This document shows, piece after piece, positions 7,724 through 17,442 of a DNA stretch of 64,000 nt. A program made the position numbers and the translations under genes. Position 1 is the stretch's first letter; each line of letters opens with the position of its first letter. The stretch lies in contig NZ_JRKS01000006.1 of NCBI RefSeq assembly GCF_000763805.1, positions 1 through 64,000 on the forward strand. The letters are read 5' to 3'. This DNA is from Paracoccus sphaerophysae (lineage in GTDB: Bacteria; Pseudomonadota; Alphaproteobacteria; Rhodobacterales; Rhodobacteraceae). Under the pieces are notes generated by a model that worked only from the letters and a program-made list of their open reading frames with translations, ran no database searches and was not told the DNA's origin.

Positions 7724-9415
7724 ATGTCCGACGCCCAGACTGCCCCCGCCGCGCCGCGCCGCGCGATGCAGGACCTGCGCCACGGCGCGGGCCTTGCCTG
7801 GTCGGCCGGGGCGCTGGTCATCGCCGCGCTGGTGCTGGCGCCGGTGATTGCGGTCGCGGTCATGGCGCTGAACCCGACCGACAACATCTGGCCGCATCTG
7901 ATCTCGACCACGCTGCCGCGCTATTTCTCGAACACGGTGATGCTGGCGGCGGGGACCGGGGCTCTGGCGGCGGCGACCGGGGCGGGGGCGGCCTGGCTGG
8001 TCACCATGTTCCAGTTCCCCGGCCGCCGGGCGTTGGAGTGGCTGCTGCTGCTGCCGCTGGCGGTGCCGGCCTATATCGGCGCCTATGCGATGGCCGATTT
8101 CCTGGACTATTCCGGCCCGGTGCAGACCTGGCTGCGGGCGGTGATGGGGTGGGAATCGGCCCGCGACTACTGGTTCCCGGACATCCGGTCGCTCGAGGCG
8201 GCGGTGACGGTGCTGGCGGCGTCGCTGTATCCCTATGTCTATCTGCTGGCGCGGGCGGCGTGGCTGGAACAGTCCGCCTCGGCCTACGAGGCCGCGCGCG
8301 CGCTGGGCACCGGCGGCTGGGGCCTGTTCCGCCGCGTCGGCCTGCCGCTGGCACGCCCGGCCATCGTCGCGGGCGCGGCCATCGCGATGATGGAGGCGGT
8401 GGCCGATTACGGCGTCGTCAGCTATTTCGGCGTCCAGACCCTGAACACCGGCATCTTCACGACCTGGCTCGAGGGCCAGAACGCCGGCGGCGCCGCCCAG
8501 ATCGCGCTGGTCATCCTGGCCCTCGTCGCGGCGCTGATGCTGATGGAGCGGGCCGGCCGGCGCAGCGCCCGCTATCATCAAAGCGCCCGCCACCCCCGGC
8601 CCGTCACCCGCACCCGCCTGCGCGGCTGGCAAGGGTGGCTTGCGACGCTGGCCTGCGTGCTGCCCTTCGCGGTGGGGTTCGTGTTGCCGGTGGCGGTCAT
8701 CGGGCAATATGCGCTGGCCTATCCGCAGGGCTGGTTCGGGCCGGGCCTGGGCCGCGCGCTGATCCACACCCTGACGCTGGGCGGAGGCGCCGCCGTCGTC
8801 ACCGTGCTGGCGGCGATGTTCATGGTCTATGGCGTGCGCCTGACCGGGCTGCGCCTGCCGCGGCTGATGCTGCCGGTGACCACCATCGGCTATGCCGCGC
8901 CGGGGGCGGTGCTGGCCGTGGGGATCCTCTTCCCGCTGGCGGCGCTGGATCATCGCCTCGCAGACCTGGTGCTGCGGGTGACCGGCCACGACCCCGGCCT
9001 GGTCCTGACCGGCACCGGCTTTGCCATCGTCGTGGCCTATGTCGTGCGCTTCTTTGCCCTGGGGCAGGGGGCGCTGGATGCGGCCTTCACGCGCGTGCCG
9101 CCCTCGCTGCCGATGGCCGCGCAGTCGCTGGGCCGCGACGCGGGCGGGGTGCTGCGCGACCTGTATGTGCCGCTGATGAAGGGATCGGTCGCCTCGGCGC
9201 TGCTGCTGGTCTTCGTCGACTGCTCGAAGGAGCTGCCCGCGACCCTGCTTCTGCGCCCGTTCAACTATGAAACCCTGGCCACCCGCGTCCACGAGAAGGC
9301 CAGTCTTGAGGACCTGGGCAACGCCGCCCCCGCCGCGCTGCTGGTCATGGGGGTCGGGCTGGTAGCCGTTGCGCTGCTGGCGCGCACCAACCTGGGCCGC
9401 CCGGGCCGCGGCTAG
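7724..9415 (+). CDS. Iron(III)-type ABC transporter permease (fused two-half form)
   Basis: This 563-aa inner-membrane permease is of the FbpB/AfuB/SfuB class: two homologous halves of about six helices each, in one chain. Both halves carry the EAA loop that contacts the ATPase: EAARALGTGGWGLFRRVGLP in the first half and AAQSLGRDAGGVLRDLYVP in the second. The DCSKELPATLLLRP segment near the end is typical of ferric-iron permeases. The start is ATG 7724 rather than the TTG two codons upstream. No ATPase or periplasmic binding protein gene is adjacent, so its partners are encoded elsewhere. Substrate is inferred from family only. Confidence 0.87.
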   Translation: MSDAQTAPAAPRRAMQDLRHGAGLAWSAGALVIAALVLAPVIAVAVMALNPTDNIWPHLISTTLPRYFSNTVMLAAGTGALAAATGAGAAWLVTMFQFPGRRALEWLLLLPLAVPAYIGAYAMADFLDYSGPVQTWLRAVMGWESARDYWFPDIRSLEAAVTVLAASLYPYVYLLARAAWLEQSASAYEAARALGTGGWGLFRRVGLPLARPAIVAGAAIAMMEAVADYGVVSYFGVQTLNTGIFTTWLEGQNAGGAAQIALVILALVAALMLMERAGRRSARYHQSARHPRPVTRTRLRGWQGWLATLACVLPFAVGFVLPVAVIGQYALAYPQGWFGPGLGRALIHTLTLGGGAAVVTVLAAMFMVYGVRLTGLRLPRLMLPVTTIGYAAPGAVLAVGILFPLAALDHRLADLVLRVTGHDPGLVLTGTGFAIVVAYVVRFFALGQGALDAAFTRVPPSLPMAAQSLGRDAGGVLRDLYVPLMKGSVASALLLVFVDCSKELPATLLLRPFNYETLATRVHEKASLEDLGNAAPAALLVMGVGLVAVALLARTNLGRPGRG

Positions 9416-9462
9416 CAGCGCGCTTGCGCGGGGGCTGTGGCGCGCGTATCTGAAGGCGCAGC

Positions 9463-9537
9463 GCCGGCTTAGCTCAGTGGTAGAGCGTCTGATTTGTAAT
9501 CAGGGGGTCGGGGGTTCAAATCCCTCAGCCGGCACCA
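9463..9537 (+). tRNA. tRNA-Thr (anticodon UGU)
   Basis: The sequence folds as a cloverleaf. The acceptor arm pairs GCCGGCT (9463-9469) with AGCCGGC (9527-9533). The D arm is TTAGCTCAGTGGTAGAGC, the anticodon loop is TTTGTAA with anticodon TGT, and the T arm holds GGTTCAAATCC. Discriminator A and an encoded CCA follow (9534-9537). The gene reads ACA threonine codons, which are rare in this GC-rich genome. Confidence 0.97.
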
Positions 9538-9570
9538 TGCGATCCGAAAGTTGTGCAGCGGCGCCGGATC

Positions 9571-9601
9571 GGGGCGCTGCCCCGGACCCCGGGATATTTG
9601 G
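9571..9601. repeat. Intergenic CAAATATCC-type repeat, copy 2 (inverted)
   Basis: Read on the minus strand this is CCAAATATCCCGGGGTCC followed by the hairpin GGGGCAGCGCCCC. It lies between tRNA-Thr and the 3' end of gpx. A 19-base core, CTGCCCCGGACCCCGGGAT (9577-9595), is repeated exactly, in inverted orientation, at 63336-63354. Confidence 0.6.
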
Positions 9602-9643
9602 GACCGCCCGATCCAGAAGAGCCGCGCGGCCACGGCGAAGGTG

Positions 9644-10201
9644 TCAGGCCGCGGGGGCCGGCTGAGCCAGCGCCGTGTCGATCGCGGCGGTCAGGCGGGG
9701 GTCGTCGGCGGCGACGTCGGGGGCGAAGCGGGCGATCACCCTGCCGTCCCGGCCGATCAGGAATTTCTCGAAATTCCACTGCACCTCGGGGGCCGGGTTG
9801 ACGGCAATGCCGTACCCCGCCAGCCGCTCGCGCCAGGGGCCGTCGCCCTCGGCTGTGGGAATGGCGCTGGTCAGGGCAGCGTAAAGCGGGTGCTTGCCCT
9901 CGCCCGCCACGCTGGTCTTGGCGGCCAAAGGAAAACTGACGTCATAGGTCGTGCGGCAGAAGTCGAGGATCTCGGCGTCGCTGCCCGGCTCTTGCTGCTT
10001 GAAGTCGTTGGCCGGCACGCCCAGCACCACCAGGCCGGCATCCTTGCGGGCGCGGTACAGCGCCTCGATGCCCTCATACTGCCCGGTCAGGCCGCATTTC
10101 GAAGCGACGTTGACCAGCAGCACGACCTTGCCGCGCCAGTCGGCCAGCGCCGCGGCCCGGCCGTCATTCATGGTCAGTTCGATATCGGCGAGATCGGTCA
10201 T
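9644..10201 (-). CDS. Glutathione peroxidase-family thiol peroxidase
   Basis: Members reduce hydrogen peroxide and organic hydroperoxides with thioredoxin or glutathione. The 185-aa protein has the active-site segment [12 protein letters not shown] with peroxidatic Cys at C36 (cysteine, not selenocysteine). It also has the glutamine loop [12 protein letters not shown] and the tryptophan/asparagine motif [10 protein letters not shown], completing the catalytic tetrad. The start overlaps the mnmA stop by four bases (ATGA), so the two are co-translated. It is probably cytoplasmic, as no signal peptide is visible. Confidence 0.92.
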   Translation of the reverse strand: MTDLADIELTMNDGRAAALADWRGKVVLLVNVASKCGLTGQYEGIEALYRARKDAGLVVLGVPANDFKQQEPGSDAEILDFCRTTYDVSFPLAAKTSVAGEGKHPLYAALTSAIPTAEGDGPWRERLAGYGIAVNPAPEVQWNFEKFLIGRDGRVIARFAPDVAADDPRLTAAIDTALAQPAPAA

Positions 10202-11364
10202 CGGCGAGACTCCGTCATGGTGATCCAGCCGCCGCCCAGCACCCGGGTCGAGCCGGCCTCGTAAAAGACGCAGGCCTGGCCGGGGCTGACGCCCTCTTCG
10301 GCCGCGGCCAGTTCGACCGTCGCCGTGGTCGGGCCGGTCGGGCGCAGGATCGCAGGGGCGGGGGGCCGTGTCGAGCGGATTCGCACCGTGATATCGCGTT
10401 CCCCGGCAGAGGCGAAGTCGCCGCCGCCAAGCCAGTTGACCTCGGCCACCGGGACCGTCCGCGTCGCCAGCGCCTCGCGCGGGCCGACAACCACGTGGCG
10501 CGAATCGGGGTCCAGCCGCACGACATGCAGCGGATCGCCCAGGCCTCCGATGCCCAGCCCGCGGCGCTGGCCAATCGTGTAGTGGATCACCCCGCGATGC
10601 CGGCCCAAGACGTTGCCTGCCAGATCGACGATGTCGCCGGGTTCCGCCGCGCCCGGCCGCAGCTTTTCGATTACCGCGGCATAGTTGCCCTCGGGGACGA
10701 AGCAGATGTCCTGACTGTCGGGCTTGTCGGCCACGACCAGCCCGTATTCGGCCGCGAGCGCCCGGGTCTCGGCCTTGCTGGCCAGACCGCCGAGCGGAAA
10801 GCGCAGGAAGTCCAGCTGCTCCTGGGTGGTCGAGAACAGGAAATAGCTCTGGTCGCGGGCCGGATCGGCCGCCATGTGCAGCTCGGCCCCCGCCGGGCCG
10901 TCGAGCCGGCGGATATAGTGCCCGGTCGCCATGCAGTCGGCGTCCAGCTCGCGCGCGGTCTGCAGCAGGTCGCGGAACTTGACCCGCTCGTTGCAGCGGA
11001 TGCAGGGCACCGGGGTCGCGCCGGCCAGATAGGCGTCGGCGAATTCCTCGATCACCGATTCGCGGAAGCGGTTCTCGTAATCGAGGACATAATGCGGGAT
11101 CCCGATGCGCTCGGCCACGCGGCGGGCGTCATGGATGTCCTGCCCGGCGCAGCAGGCGCCCTTCTTCTTCAGCGCCGCGCCGTGATCGTAGAGCTGCAGC
11201 GTGACGCCGACCACGTCATAGCCCTCGGCCTTCAGCATCGCCGCGACGACCGAGCTGTCCACGCCGCCCGACATGGCAACGACCACGCGGGTTTCGGCTG
11301 CGGTGCGGGCGAAGCCCAGCGAATTGAGGGTTGGCGCCGCGGGGCGCGGATCATGCAGGGTCAC
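10198..11364 (-). CDS. mnmA: tRNA-specific 2-thiouridylase MnmA
   Basis: MnmA adds sulfur to C2 of the wobble uridine in tRNA Lys, Glu and Gln, using ATP and a persulfide relay. The 388-aa protein has the PP-loop [14 protein letters not shown] near residue 31. The catalytic cysteine pair is in the segments [13 protein letters not shown] and [11 protein letters not shown]. The C-terminal beta-barrel carries GQACVFYE. The tRNA-Glu with UUC anticodon at 29.3 kb is an expected substrate. It is first of a two-gene unit with the peroxidase and divergent from sciP. Confidence 0.95.
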   Translation of the reverse strand: MTLHDPRPAAPTLNSLGFARTAAETRVVVAMSGGVDSSVVAAMLKAEGYDVVGVTLQLYDHGAALKKKGACCAGQDIHDARRVAERIGIPHYVLDYENRFRESVIEEFADAYLAGATPVPCIRCNERVKFRDLLQTARELDADCMATGHYIRRLDGPAGAELHMAADPARDQSYFLFSTTQEQLDFLRFPLGGLASKAETRALAAEYGLVVADKPDSQDICFVPEGNYAAVIEKLRPGAAEPGDIVDLAGNVLGRHRGVIHYTIGQRRGLGIGGLGDPLHVVRLDPDSRHVVVGPREALATRTVPVAEVNWLGGGDFASAGERDITVRIRSTRPPAPAILRPTGPTTATVELAAAEEGVSPGQACVFYEAGSTRVLGGGWITMTESRR

Positions 11365-11533
11365 GGGCGAGGGTCCAGAAACGAGACGCGCGGGGCGGTG
11401 GATCCGCCGGGCGCAGTGTCTGACGATATATCAAAAATGCTACGGTTTTCAACCGGCCCCCAGATTGGCGGTTCACCGCACCTTAAGGCCGCTGTGGCAG
11501 AACAGCCTGGCAAGACGCGACGAGGAATGCCCC

Positions 11534-11806
11534 ATGTTTGTCCGCAAGACCCCCGGCCCCCGCACGGTCACGCTGCCCGACGGCAGCATCCTGACGATGG
11601 CCGACCTGCCCTCGGGCCAGGAAAGATGGGTCGCGCGGCGCAAGGCGGTGGTGGTCCGGGCGATCGAACATGGGCTGCTCAGCCGCGACGATGCGATCGA
11701 ACGCTATGCCCTGACCGAAGAGGAACTGGTGGGCTGGATCGTCGCGGTGTCGCAGCACGGGACAGACGCGCTGAAGGTCAAGGCGATCCAGAAATTCCGC
11801 GCATAG
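11534..11806 (+). CDS. sciP: SciP-like CtrA inhibitor (DUF1153)
   Basis: SciP is a small helix-turn-helix protein that blocks CtrA-dependent transcription in alphaproteobacteria. The 90-aa product has the DUF1153 layout: GPRTVTLPDGSILTMADLP, then RWVARRKAVVVRAIEHGLLS and the helical segment DDAIERYALTEEELVGWI. The start is ATG 11534, preceded by CGAGGAATGCCCC; longer in-frame starts upstream add unlike sequence. It sits directly before ctrA in the same direction, with a 96-base gap holding a CtrA half-site. Confidence 0.88.
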   Translation: MFVRKTPGPRTVTLPDGSILTMADLPSGQERWVARRKAVVVRAIEHGLLSRDDAIERYALTEEELVGWIVAVSQHGTDALKVKAIQKFRA

Positions 11807-11848
11807 ATCAACCCAAGGTGGTTTTTGTCCTTGCGAGGTAACCGGAAA

Positions 11849-11856
11849 TTAACCAT
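11849..11856 (+). promoter_or_regulatory. CtrA half-site TTAACCAT upstream of ctrA
   Basis: TTAACCAT matches the CtrA half-site described for alphaproteobacteria. It lies 46 bases before the ctrA ATG, in the short sciP-ctrA gap where the DNA is less GC-rich. This is the position expected for autoregulation of ctrA by its own product. Binding itself is inferred. Confidence 0.6.
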
Positions 11857-11902
11857 TTGGCTGCATAGGTCGGGGGAGAAGGCGGAACGCAAGGGGACCA
11901 AG

Positions 11903-12616
11903 ATGCGGATTTTGCTGGTTGAGGACGACGCGACGACGGCGCGCAGTATCGAACTGATGCTGAGCCACGCGAACTTCAATGTCTACCTCACCGACATGGG
12001 GGAAGAGGGAGTCGATCTCGCAAAGCTCTATGACTACGACCTGATCCTGCTGGATCTGGATCTGCCGGACATGAACGGGATGGAGGTTCTGCGCCAGATC
12101 CGCCTGTCGCGCATCGACACGCCGATCCTGATCCTGACCGGGTCGGACGATACCGAGGTCAAGCTGCGCGGCTTCGGCTTCGGCGCCGACGACTACATGA
12201 CCAAGCCGTTCCACCGCGAGGAACTGATCGCCCGCATCCAGGCCATCATCCGCCGTTCCAAGGGCCACAGCCAGGCGGTGATCCGCACCGGCCGCATGGT
12301 GGTCAACATCGACGCCCGCTCGGTCGAGGTCGATGGCAAGGCGGTGAACCTCACCGGCAAGGAATACCAGATCCTGGAGCTGCTGAGCCTGCGCAAGGGC
12401 ACCACGCTGACCAAGGAAATGTTCCTGAACCACCTGTATGGCGGCATGGACGAACCCGAACTCAAGATCATCGACGTGTTCATCTGCAAGCTGCGCAAGA
12501 AGCTCTCCGAGGCGCTGGCGGGCGACAATCACATCGAGACCGTCTGGGGCCGCGGCTATGTGCTGCGCGACCCGCAGGAATCGTTGCAGGCCGAACGGCT
12601 GGCCATCGGCGCCTGA
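11903..12616 (+). CDS. ctrA: Cell cycle response regulator CtrA
   Basis: CtrA is the OmpR-family master regulator of alphaproteobacteria; in Rhodobacteraceae it controls motility, gene transfer agents and related traits rather than viability. The 237-aa protein has a receiver domain (1-120) with acidic pocket E7, D8, D9, phospho-acceptor D51 and conserved K in [12 protein letters not shown] winged-helix domain (about 125-230) follows, including the near-invariant [20 protein letters not shown] recognition region. The start at 11903 follows AAGGGGACCAAG. It is preceded by sciP and a TTAACCAT box, so autoregulation plus SciP modulation is likely. Confidence 0.97.
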   Translation: MRILLVEDDATTARSIELMLSHANFNVYLTDMGEEGVDLAKLYDYDLILLDLDLPDMNGMEVLRQIRLSRIDTPILILTGSDDTEVKLRGFGFGADDYMTKPFHREELIARIQAIIRRSKGHSQAVIRTGRMVVNIDARSVEVDGKAVNLTGKEYQILELLSLRKGTTLTKEMFLNHLYGGMDEPELKIIDVFICKLRKKLSEALAGDNHIETVWGRGYVLRDPQESLQAERLAIGA

Positions 12617-12916
12617 GCGGCACGTCGGCCGTCACCCCGCCACGGGTCGCCGGGGGCAGCCGTCGTTTGCCGGTGCGGGGGGCGGGCGTCGGGTCGCGGC
12701 GCGGCAGACGCGACCGGGGCTGCGCCAGGATCGTGTCGGGGCGCTGACAAGCCGGGCGCGAGTGGCTGCGCCCGGCGTCGCAGGAACGGCGGGTCGCGTC
12801 ACGACGGGTCTGCGCTGAAATCGCGTCGCTTGCCGGGGATCACGCGTGAAGCCCCTGGCTCTGGTCTGCGGGTGGCCGATGCCTTATCTGCAGGCGGACA
12901 GCCACAGGAGGTCGGC
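12617..12916. other. Intergenic region after ctrA, no gene seen
   Basis: Three hundred bases of GC-rich sequence separate ctrA from the DUF4177 gene. Open frames here lack ribosome sites and known motifs. The last bases hold ACAGGAGGT (12904-12912), the Shine-Dalgarno site of the next gene. I see no clear terminator. Confidence 0.5.
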
Positions 12917-13696
12917 GTGCAGTTTTACGAATACACCGTGATCCCGGCGCCCGCGCGCGGCGAGAAGGTCCGCGGCGCCCGCACCGGGGCCGAGCGCTTC
13001 AGCTATGCGCTGCTGACCGAGATGAACCGGATGGCGGCGAATGGCTGGGAATATGTCCGCGCCGAGACGCTGCCCTGCGAGGAACGCAGCGGCCTGACCA
13101 GCCGGACCACCGTCTATCACAACGTGCTGGTGTTCCGCCGCGCGATCACCCCGGCCCCAGCCCAGCACAGGCCTTTTACGGCATCTCACGACGCGCCGCC
13201 GGCTGCGAGGCCCGCGTCGGCCGCCGCCGCGCCGCGACCGAGCGGTGCTGCGGGAGTCCCGACCGCCGGAGCGAACGCAAATGCGACGGAGGCTGCACGC
13301 GGCGCGCCGGTGGCCGCTGTTGTCCCCGCTTCGCCGGGACCGACGGCAGGAGCAGGTGCCGCTGCGGAAGGGACGAACCACGCCGGCGTGGCGTCCCCGG
13401 CCGGGGGGCAGGGTGCACAACCGTTGCGCGCCTCGTCTGCGCCGTCCGAGCCCATGGCGCCGCCCGCCGAGGATTGGCCCGACGGCGCCGAGGATGACGC
13501 GGCCCACGCCGCGGCGCAGCAGGCCGCTCGGGTCGACGATTACGACGAGCCGGGCTTCGATCCCCAATCCGCCGGCGCGACCGCCCCCCCCGCCTTCACC
13601 CGCCGCCCGCCACTGTCCGCCGCGCGTGACGACGAGCCGCGCGGCGTCTTCTCGGGCGCAATGCCAGGCAGCCGGCTGGGTCCCGCCGAACGGTGA
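12917..13696 (+). CDS. DUF4177-type protein with long disordered tail
   Basis: The start is a GTG at 12917 behind AGGAGG (12906-12911), a near-perfect Shine-Dalgarno at good spacing; an upstream in-frame codon at 12830 has none. The first 75 residues (QFYEYTVIPAPARGEKVRG to YHNVLVFRR) match the DUF4177 pattern, a small alpha/beta domain of unknown role. The remaining 180 residues are Ala/Pro/Gly-rich, then acidic, and probably unstructured. There is no signal peptide or membrane segment. Function is unknown. Confidence 0.75.
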   Translation: MQFYEYTVIPAPARGEKVRGARTGAERFSYALLTEMNRMAANGWEYVRAETLPCEERSGLTSRTTVYHNVLVFRRAITPAPAQHRPFTASHDAPPAARPASAAAAPRPSGAAGVPTAGANANATEAARGAPVAAVVPASPGPTAGAGAAAEGTNHAGVASPAGGQGAQPLRASSAPSEPMAPPAEDWPDGAEDDAAHAAAQQAARVDDYDEPGFDPQSAGATAPPAFTRRPPLSAARDDEPRGVFSGAMPGSRLGPAER

Positions 13697-14643
13697 CGCG
13701 ACGCCGTTGAGACAATGCCGGGGTGCTGGCGGTGGCACGGGGAGCGTCGTTTTGCAGGCGCCGGTGGTGTTCCCGGTCCCTCGGGGGCGACGGGGCGCGG
13801 CCGAAAGGCTTCCCCGGTGCGGCGGTGCTGTGCATGCCGGCGCTGGCGGCGGGCTGAGGGTGGGGCGCCACCTCGTCCCGGGCGCCGCTCCCCCTTCTGC
13901 GCCACTTGGCTGCAAAGCGGGCTGGAGTTCCTCACACACGCGTCCCCGCCGGCGGCCGACCACGCAGATCCGGGCGGCGACCGGAAGGCGTCCTCGGCGC
14001 CTCGGCGCCGCTCGTGCGGGCGCTGGCGGCTGGACCGGGGTTGGACACCGCTGCATCCCTCGCGCTCGTCCGACTGCACCCCACCCGCTCACCCCACTCC
14101 GCGCCCGCGACCCGCGAGGCAGAGATTCCGTCATGAGGCGCGCGCCGAACGATCAGCGCAGTCGCCCGGCGTCCCGCGCTGCGGCGAGAGCGGGCGCACG
14201 GTCCTGCGGCGCGGGTCACGCGAGGTCTGGCGGGCACGACGCAGGCAGGTCCTGCCATGCCCCCCGATCCACCCTGCGCTCCTCGACCCGATCGGGCAGG
14301 AATTGCTGTCGTCAGCAACCACCCGGCGGTTACACCGGCCGATCGGGTCCCGCCGCGGCAAGAACCGTGCCCACGGCATTGCCGCGACCTGCGTGCCGGC
14401 GCGCTGGCGTTTGAACGCGGGCGGATAACCCCTCGCTGACGTATCTCTGCCCCCTCACGCGTGCGCGCCGGAGGTATCCGGACGTTAGTGCCCACTGGGC
14501 GGTCAAGGCGCTTAGCTCCCCGCCCCCAGCGGGGCTGCGCGCCGTGTCAGATCATCCCATCCACGGCAGCCCGCCATGGTCCGGTGGACCGCGATGGTGG
14601 GGCCCGACCGGGAAACCGCCGTAACCCCCGCCAAGCCCCCCGC
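13697..14643. other. Long stretch (947 bp) without a recognisable gene
   Basis: Overlapping open frames occur on both strands, but they translate to Arg/Ser/Pro-rich sequence without motifs, ribosome sites or consistent codon use, so I call none of them. A paired structure is possible at 14284-14348 (separate entry). A hairpin with arms CCCCGC/GCGGGG lies near 14517-14536, before the convergent slyX end. This is the longest non-coding interval in the window. Confidence 0.5.
14284..14348. other. Possible structured RNA or DNA element
   Basis: Two perfect 11-base arms, GACCCGATCGG (14284-14294) and CCGATCGGGTC (14338-14348), enclose a perfect hairpin, TTGCTG-TCGT-CAGCAA (14302-14317), and a weaker CCGG/CCGG stem (14322-14337). 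Together they would form a three-way junction. The outer arm contains a palindrome, which raises the odds of chance pairing. No known RNA family is recognised. Confidence 0.25.
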
Positions 14644-14844
14644 TCACCAATGCGGCGGCCGCTGGTCGGCCAGCGGGATCTCTCCGTCCGCCGCCTCGCG
14701 GGTGGCCTCGCGCTCCATCAGCAGGCCCACGTGGCGGCCCAGCCGCCGGATCTCGGCGTCCTGCCGCGCGACCACGTCGGACAGGTCGTCCATCATGCGC
14801 TGCAAATGCGCCATGCGTTCTTCCAGCGCCTGCAACTTGTCCAT
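14644..14844 (-). CDS. slyX: SlyX family protein
   Basis: This 66-aa protein begins [25 protein letters not shown], the heptad coiled-coil typical of SlyX. It ends with the short PPHW tail that marks the family. SlyX has no established biochemical role. The ATG at 14842-14844 gives the standard length; an upstream in-frame start at 14937 would run into hisS on the other strand. It is divergent from hisS, 46 bases away. Confidence 0.85.
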   Translation of the reverse strand: MDKLQALEERMAHLQRMMDDLSDVVARQDAEIRRLGRHVGLLMEREATREAADGEIPLADQRPPHW

Positions 14845-14890
14845 CCCCGTCCCTTCCGCTAAGCGATCCCGGCATTTCACGGATAGACCG

Positions 14891-16372
14891 ATGGCCAAGG
14901 ACTTGAAACCCCGCCGCCCCAGGGCCGAGACGCCCAAGGGCTTCCGCGACTATTTCGGCGCTGAGGTGACCGCGCGCCAGACGATGCTGGACCGCATCGC
15001 CCAAGTCTATCATCGCCACGGCTTCGACGCGCTGGAAACCTCGGGTGTCGAGACGGTCGAGGCGCTGGGCAGGTTCCTGCCCGACGTCGACCGGCCCAAT
15101 GCCGGCGTCTTCGCCTGGCAGGAGGAAGCGGTGCCCGGCGGCGGCTCGGGCGACTGGCTGGCGCTGCGCTATGACCTGACCGCGCCCCTGGCGCGGGTGG
15201 CGGCGCAGTATCGCAACGATTTGCCTTCGCCCTACCGGCGCTACGCGATGGGGCCGGTCTGGCGCAACGAAAAGCCGGGGCCGGGGCGGTTTCGCCAGTT
15301 CTATCAATGCGATGCGGACACGGTCGGCGCGGCTTCGGTTGCCGCGGATGCCGAGATCATCGCCATGCTGGCCGATGCGCTCGAGGCCGCCGGGATCGAG
15401 CGTGGCGACTACCTGGTGCGCGTCAACAACCGCAAGGTGCTGAACGGCGTGCTCGAGGCCGCGCGGGTGGCCGAGGCTCAGGCCGCCGACGTGCTGCGCC
15501 AGGTCGACAAGTTCGACAAGTTCGGCGAGGCCGGCGTGCGCCAGCTGCTGACCACGGGCCGCACCGACGACAGCGGCGCGGTGATCGCGGGCGTGGGGCT
15601 CGCCGACGACCAGGTGGGGCCGGTGCTGGCCTTCCTGACCTCGAAAGGGGCGGACAACGCCGCCACCCTGGCCAATCTGGGCGCGGCCGTGGGGGGCTCG
15701 AGCCTTGGTGCCGAGGGGATCGACGAACTGTCCCAGATCGCCGGGATGCTGGCCGCGATGGGCTATGGCCCCGACCGCGTGGTCGTCGACCCGTCGGTCG
15801 TGCGCGGCCTCGGCTATTACACAGGCCCGGTCTTCGAGGCCGAGCTGACCTTTGAAATCCTTGATGAAAAGGGCCGCAAGCGCCAGTTCGGCAGCGTCGC
15901 TGGGGGCGGGCGCTATGACGACCTGGTGGAACGCTTCACCGGACAGAAGGTGCCGGCCACGGGCGTGTCGATCGGCGTCGACCGCCTGCTGGCCGCGCTG
16001 CGCGAAAAGGGAGTGGCCGGGGCCGAGGCGCAGGGCCCGGTGGTCGTCACCGTCATGGACCGCGACCGCATGGCCGATTACCACGCGATGGCGGCCGAGC
16101 TGCGCGCCGCCGGCATCCGCGCCGAGGTCTATCTCGGCAACCCGAAGAACTTCGGCAACCAGTTGAAATATGCCGACAAGCGCGGCGCTCCGGTGGCGAT
16201 CATCCAGGGCGCGGACGAGGCGGCGCGGGGCGTCCTGCAGGTCAAGGACCTCGTCCTCGGTGCCCGCATCGCCACCCAGGCGTCGGTCGAGGAATGGAAA
16301 TCGCAGCCCGCGCAGGTCGAATGCCCGCGCGAGGCCCTGGTCGAGACGGTCACGGAAATCCTGTCGCGATGA
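14891..16372 (+). CDS. hisS: Histidyl-tRNA synthetase
   Basis: HisRS charges tRNA-His and is a class II synthetase. The 493-aa protein shows motif 1 near [14 protein letters not shown], motif 2 around [20 protein letters not shown] (about 115-135), the histidine-A signature [13 protein letters not shown], and motif 3 with [13 protein letters not shown]. The C-terminal anticodon-binding domain starts near residue 395. Unlike the shorter E. coli enzyme (about 424 aa), this is the long alphaproteobacterial form. Its stop overlaps the hisZ start (ATGA at 16369-16372), the first link in a hisS-hisZ-hisG operon. Confidence 0.95.
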   Translation: MAKDLKPRRPRAETPKGFRDYFGAEVTARQTMLDRIAQVYHRHGFDALETSGVETVEALGRFLPDVDRPNAGVFAWQEEAVPGGGSGDWLALRYDLTAPLARVAAQYRNDLPSPYRRYAMGPVWRNEKPGPGRFRQFYQCDADTVGAASVAADAEIIAMLADALEAAGIERGDYLVRVNNRKVLNGVLEAARVAEAQAADVLRQVDKFDKFGEAGVRQLLTTGRTDDSGAVIAGVGLADDQVGPVLAFLTSKGADNAATLANLGAAVGGSSLGAEGIDELSQIAGMLAAMGYGPDRVVVDPSVVRGLGYYTGPVFEAELTFEILDEKGRKRQFGSVAGGGRYDDLVERFTGQKVPATGVSIGVDRLLAALREKGVAGAEAQGPVVVTVMDRDRMADYHAMAAELRAAGIRAEVYLGNPKNFGNQLKYADKRGAPVAIIQGADEAARGVLQVKDLVLGARIATQASVEEWKSQPAQVECPREALVETVTEILSR

Positions 16373-17442
16373 TCCCCCGGACGGCACAGCATGCGCACGG
16401 GCGCCGCATCCTCGACGCCTTCCTCGCCGCAGGCGCGGTCGAGGTCGCGCCCGACATCCTGCTGCCGGCCGAGACGCTGCTGGACCTGTATGGCGAGGAC
16501 ATCCGCGCCCGCGCCTATGTGACCACCGATCCGGTCCGCGGCGAGGTGATGCTGCGCCCCGATTTCACCGTCCCGGTGGTGCAGATGCATATGGCGGGCG
16601 GCGCCGAGCCCGCGCGCTACTGCTATCTGGGCGAGGTCTTTCGCAAGCAGGATCAGGGCGATACCCGCCCCGATCACCCGCGCGACAACGAATACCTGCA
16701 GGCGGGGTTCGAGCTGTTCAGCCGCGATCCCGACGCCGATGCCGAGCTGTTCGCGCTGTTCCACGGCATCCTCGCCCCGCTGAACCTGGACGCCACGATG
16801 GGCGACATGGACCTGCTGCTGGACGCGGTGGCGGGGCTGCCGCTGTCGGACGCGCGCCGCGCTGCGCTGGCCCATCACATCTGGCGGCCGGCGCGGTTCG
16901 AGCGGATGCTCGACCGGTTTTCCCACCCCGCCGCGCCACGCCAGTTTGCCGTCAACGGCGCCCCGTGGACCGGGCAGCGCTCGCGCGACGAGATGCACGC
17001 CCGCATCGCCCGGCTTCAGGCCGACGCGCACGAGCCGGTGCTGCCCACGATCTGGCGCGAGCGCCTGCACCGGCTGTTTTCCATCGCCGGTCCGGCGCCG
17101 GGGGCACTGGACGAGCTGAGTGTGCTGGCCGAGCACATGCCCGCGATCGCCGAGGCGGTGGACCGGCTGGCGGCGCGCATCGCCGCCATCGCCGCCCGCG
17201 GCATCGACCCTGCCCGGGTCCGCTTCGACGCCAGCCACGGGCGGCGGACGATGGAGTATTACGACGGGATGACGTTCTCCTTCATCTCCGCCGCGAACCC
17301 CGACTGGCCGCCGGTCGCCTCGGGCGGGCGCTATGACGCGCTGACCGCGGTGCTGGGGCAGGGCGCGGGTGGGGGGCAAGGTCGCGCGATCCCCGCCGTC
17401 GGCGGGATCATCCGCCCGGGACTGGTGGCGGCGCTATGCTGA
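16369..17442 (+). CDS. hisZ: ATP phosphoribosyltransferase regulatory subunit HisZ
   Basis: HisZ is a HisRS-like protein without aminoacylation activity that binds the short HisG and makes the first step of histidine synthesis feedback-sensitive. The 357-aa protein keeps the class II core ([48 protein letters not shown]) but lacks the anticodon-binding domain found in the neighbouring hisS product. It overlaps hisS by four bases and hisG by seven, so all three are co-translated. The pairing with a 225-aa HisG is what the family predicts. Confidence 0.94.
   Translation: MIPRTAQHAHGRRILDAFLAAGAVEVAPDILLPAETLLDLYGEDIRARAYVTTDPVRGEVMLRPDFTVPVVQMHMAGGAEPARYCYLGEVFRKQDQGDTRPDHPRDNEYLQAGFELFSRDPDADAELFALFHGILAPLNLDATMGDMDLLLDAVAGLPLSDARRAALAHHIWRPARFERMLDRFSHPAAPRQFAVNGAPWTGQRSRDEMHARIARLQADAHEPVLPTIWRERLHRLFSIAGPAPGALDELSVLAEHMPAIAEAVDRLAARIAAIAARGIDPARVRFDASHGRRTMEYYDGMTFSFISAANPDWPPVASGGRYDALTAVLGQGAGGGQGRAIPAVGGIIRPGLVAALC

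Noticed and set aside
6317-9292. A 991-aa minus-strand open frame
   Set aside because: Antisense to the ABC permease and gapR; only its 3' third region overlaps a real gene, which is in another frame (6682-7554).
12884-14134. A 416-aa minus-strand open frame over the DUF4177 gene and the gap after it
   Set aside because: No ribosome site or motifs, Arg/Pro/Gly-rich; the plus strand has the DUF4177 domain with a perfect ribosome site.
13697-14460. Several 80-230 codon frames on both strands
   Set aside because: All compete for the same DNA, none has a recognisable domain or Shine-Dalgarno site, so the region is left as non-coding.
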